A stretch of DNA of 6,936 bases. Origin: JAKEGK01 sp036507695 (GTDB lineage Bacteria > Pseudomonadota > Gammaproteobacteria > SZUA-152). Location: positions 1 through 6,936 of the forward strand of contig DATCIR010000368.1 in the NCBI GenBank assembly GCA_036507695.1. Reading direction: 5' to 3'. Shown piece after piece: positions 6,768-6,936 of this stretch (the first letter of the stretch is position 1; each line of letters opens with the position of its first letter). The notes below the pieces were generated by a model that made no database searches, was not told where the DNA came from, and saw nothing but the letters and a program-made list of their open reading frames with translations. Both the position numbers and the translations under genes were made by a program.

Positions 6768-6835
6768 ATAACCATGCTTGATTGGTTGATTAGTACTACT
6801 TTGTTACTTTAAATGGCCGCATGCACAGCGCGGGA
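6768..6835 (-). promoter_or_regulatory. Leader and possible promoter region of the RND gene
   Basis: AT-rich start of the interval upstream of the RND gene. It separates the gene from the structured repeat at the edge, so the RND/EF-hand unit may have its own promoter here. I see no hexamer pair good enough to name. Confidence 0.3.
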
Positions 6836-6841
6836 GGCGGA

Positions 6842-6936
6842 GGTGTCTGGCAAGACCGTTGGCGGCAGGGAGAAGGTGAGACCCGGAACGGGTCGAGAAG
6901 CTGGCCTGGGCCATGCCGCCATCGAGCCTGCATGGA
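6842..6936. repeat. Structured intergenic repeat at the window edge, incomplete
   Basis: G+C-rich DNA dense in inverted repeats. Arms TGGCGGCA (6860-6867) and TGCCGCCA (6914-6921) enclose a perfect hairpin GACCCG-GAA-CGGGTC (6880-6894) and a second one, TGGCC-TG-GGCCA (6902-6913). A short GTCT/AGAC stem precedes them (6845-6856). The last 15 bases read TCCATGCAGGCTCGA on the minus strand and match the MITE core motif at 2013-2027 in 13 of 15 positions. It is probably a member of a dispersed palindromic repeat family; its right end is outside the window. Confidence 0.55.

Noticed and set aside
6860..6921. tRNA-like cloverleaf
   Set aside because: Only two inner hairpins, no anticodon-loop or TPsiC-loop pattern, and stem lengths do not fit tRNA.
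1..6936. CRISPR array, prophage, toxin-antitoxin or rRNA genes
   Set aside because: No regularly spaced direct repeats, phage genes, paired small toxin/antitoxin frames or rRNA sequence were seen.

Overview
The window is about 6.9 kb with every recognisable gene on the minus strand, so transcription runs from high to low coordinates. Base composition is mixed at roughly 50% G+C. The gene set (ArsJ-type arsenate resistance, a Gram-negative RND pump, an exported c-type haem protein, a lipoprotein) and the palindromic intergenic repeats suggest a proteobacterium, probably gammaproteobacterial. That placement is inference; no rRNA or other taxonomic marker is present.

In order of transcription: 6768-6936 is intergenic DNA rich in inverted repeats and running off the window edge. 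Next come an RND permease (6767-3609) and, 30 bp downstream, a small EF-hand lipoprotein (3578-3201), probably one transcription unit. A gene-free stretch (2862-3200) follows. Then comes a secreted Tll0287/DUF3365-type c-haem protein (2861-2280) with a strong ribosome binding site and its own intrinsic terminator (2219-2246). A 158-bp palindromic MITE-like element (1955-2112) lies next, flanked by an exact 8-bp duplication.

The last block is an arsenic operon: arsR (1871-1524), a GAPDH gene (1467-460) and the first 144 codons of arsJ (434-1, cut by the window start). A TTGACA-17-TATATA promoter with an 11-bp inverted repeat over both hexamers lies just upstream of arsR. In the known ArsJ pathway, GAPDH uses arsenate in place of phosphate to make 1-arseno-3-phosphoglycerate. 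ArsJ exports this unstable ester, and it breaks down outside the cell. ArsR is expected to derepress the operon when As(III) binds its CVC cysteine pair.

The arsenate system is described, not new. The less ordinary features are the MITE inserted 12 bp upstream of the arsR -35 box, a motif shared by the MITE core and the structured repeat at the right edge, and the pairing of an RND pump with an EF-hand lipoprotein.
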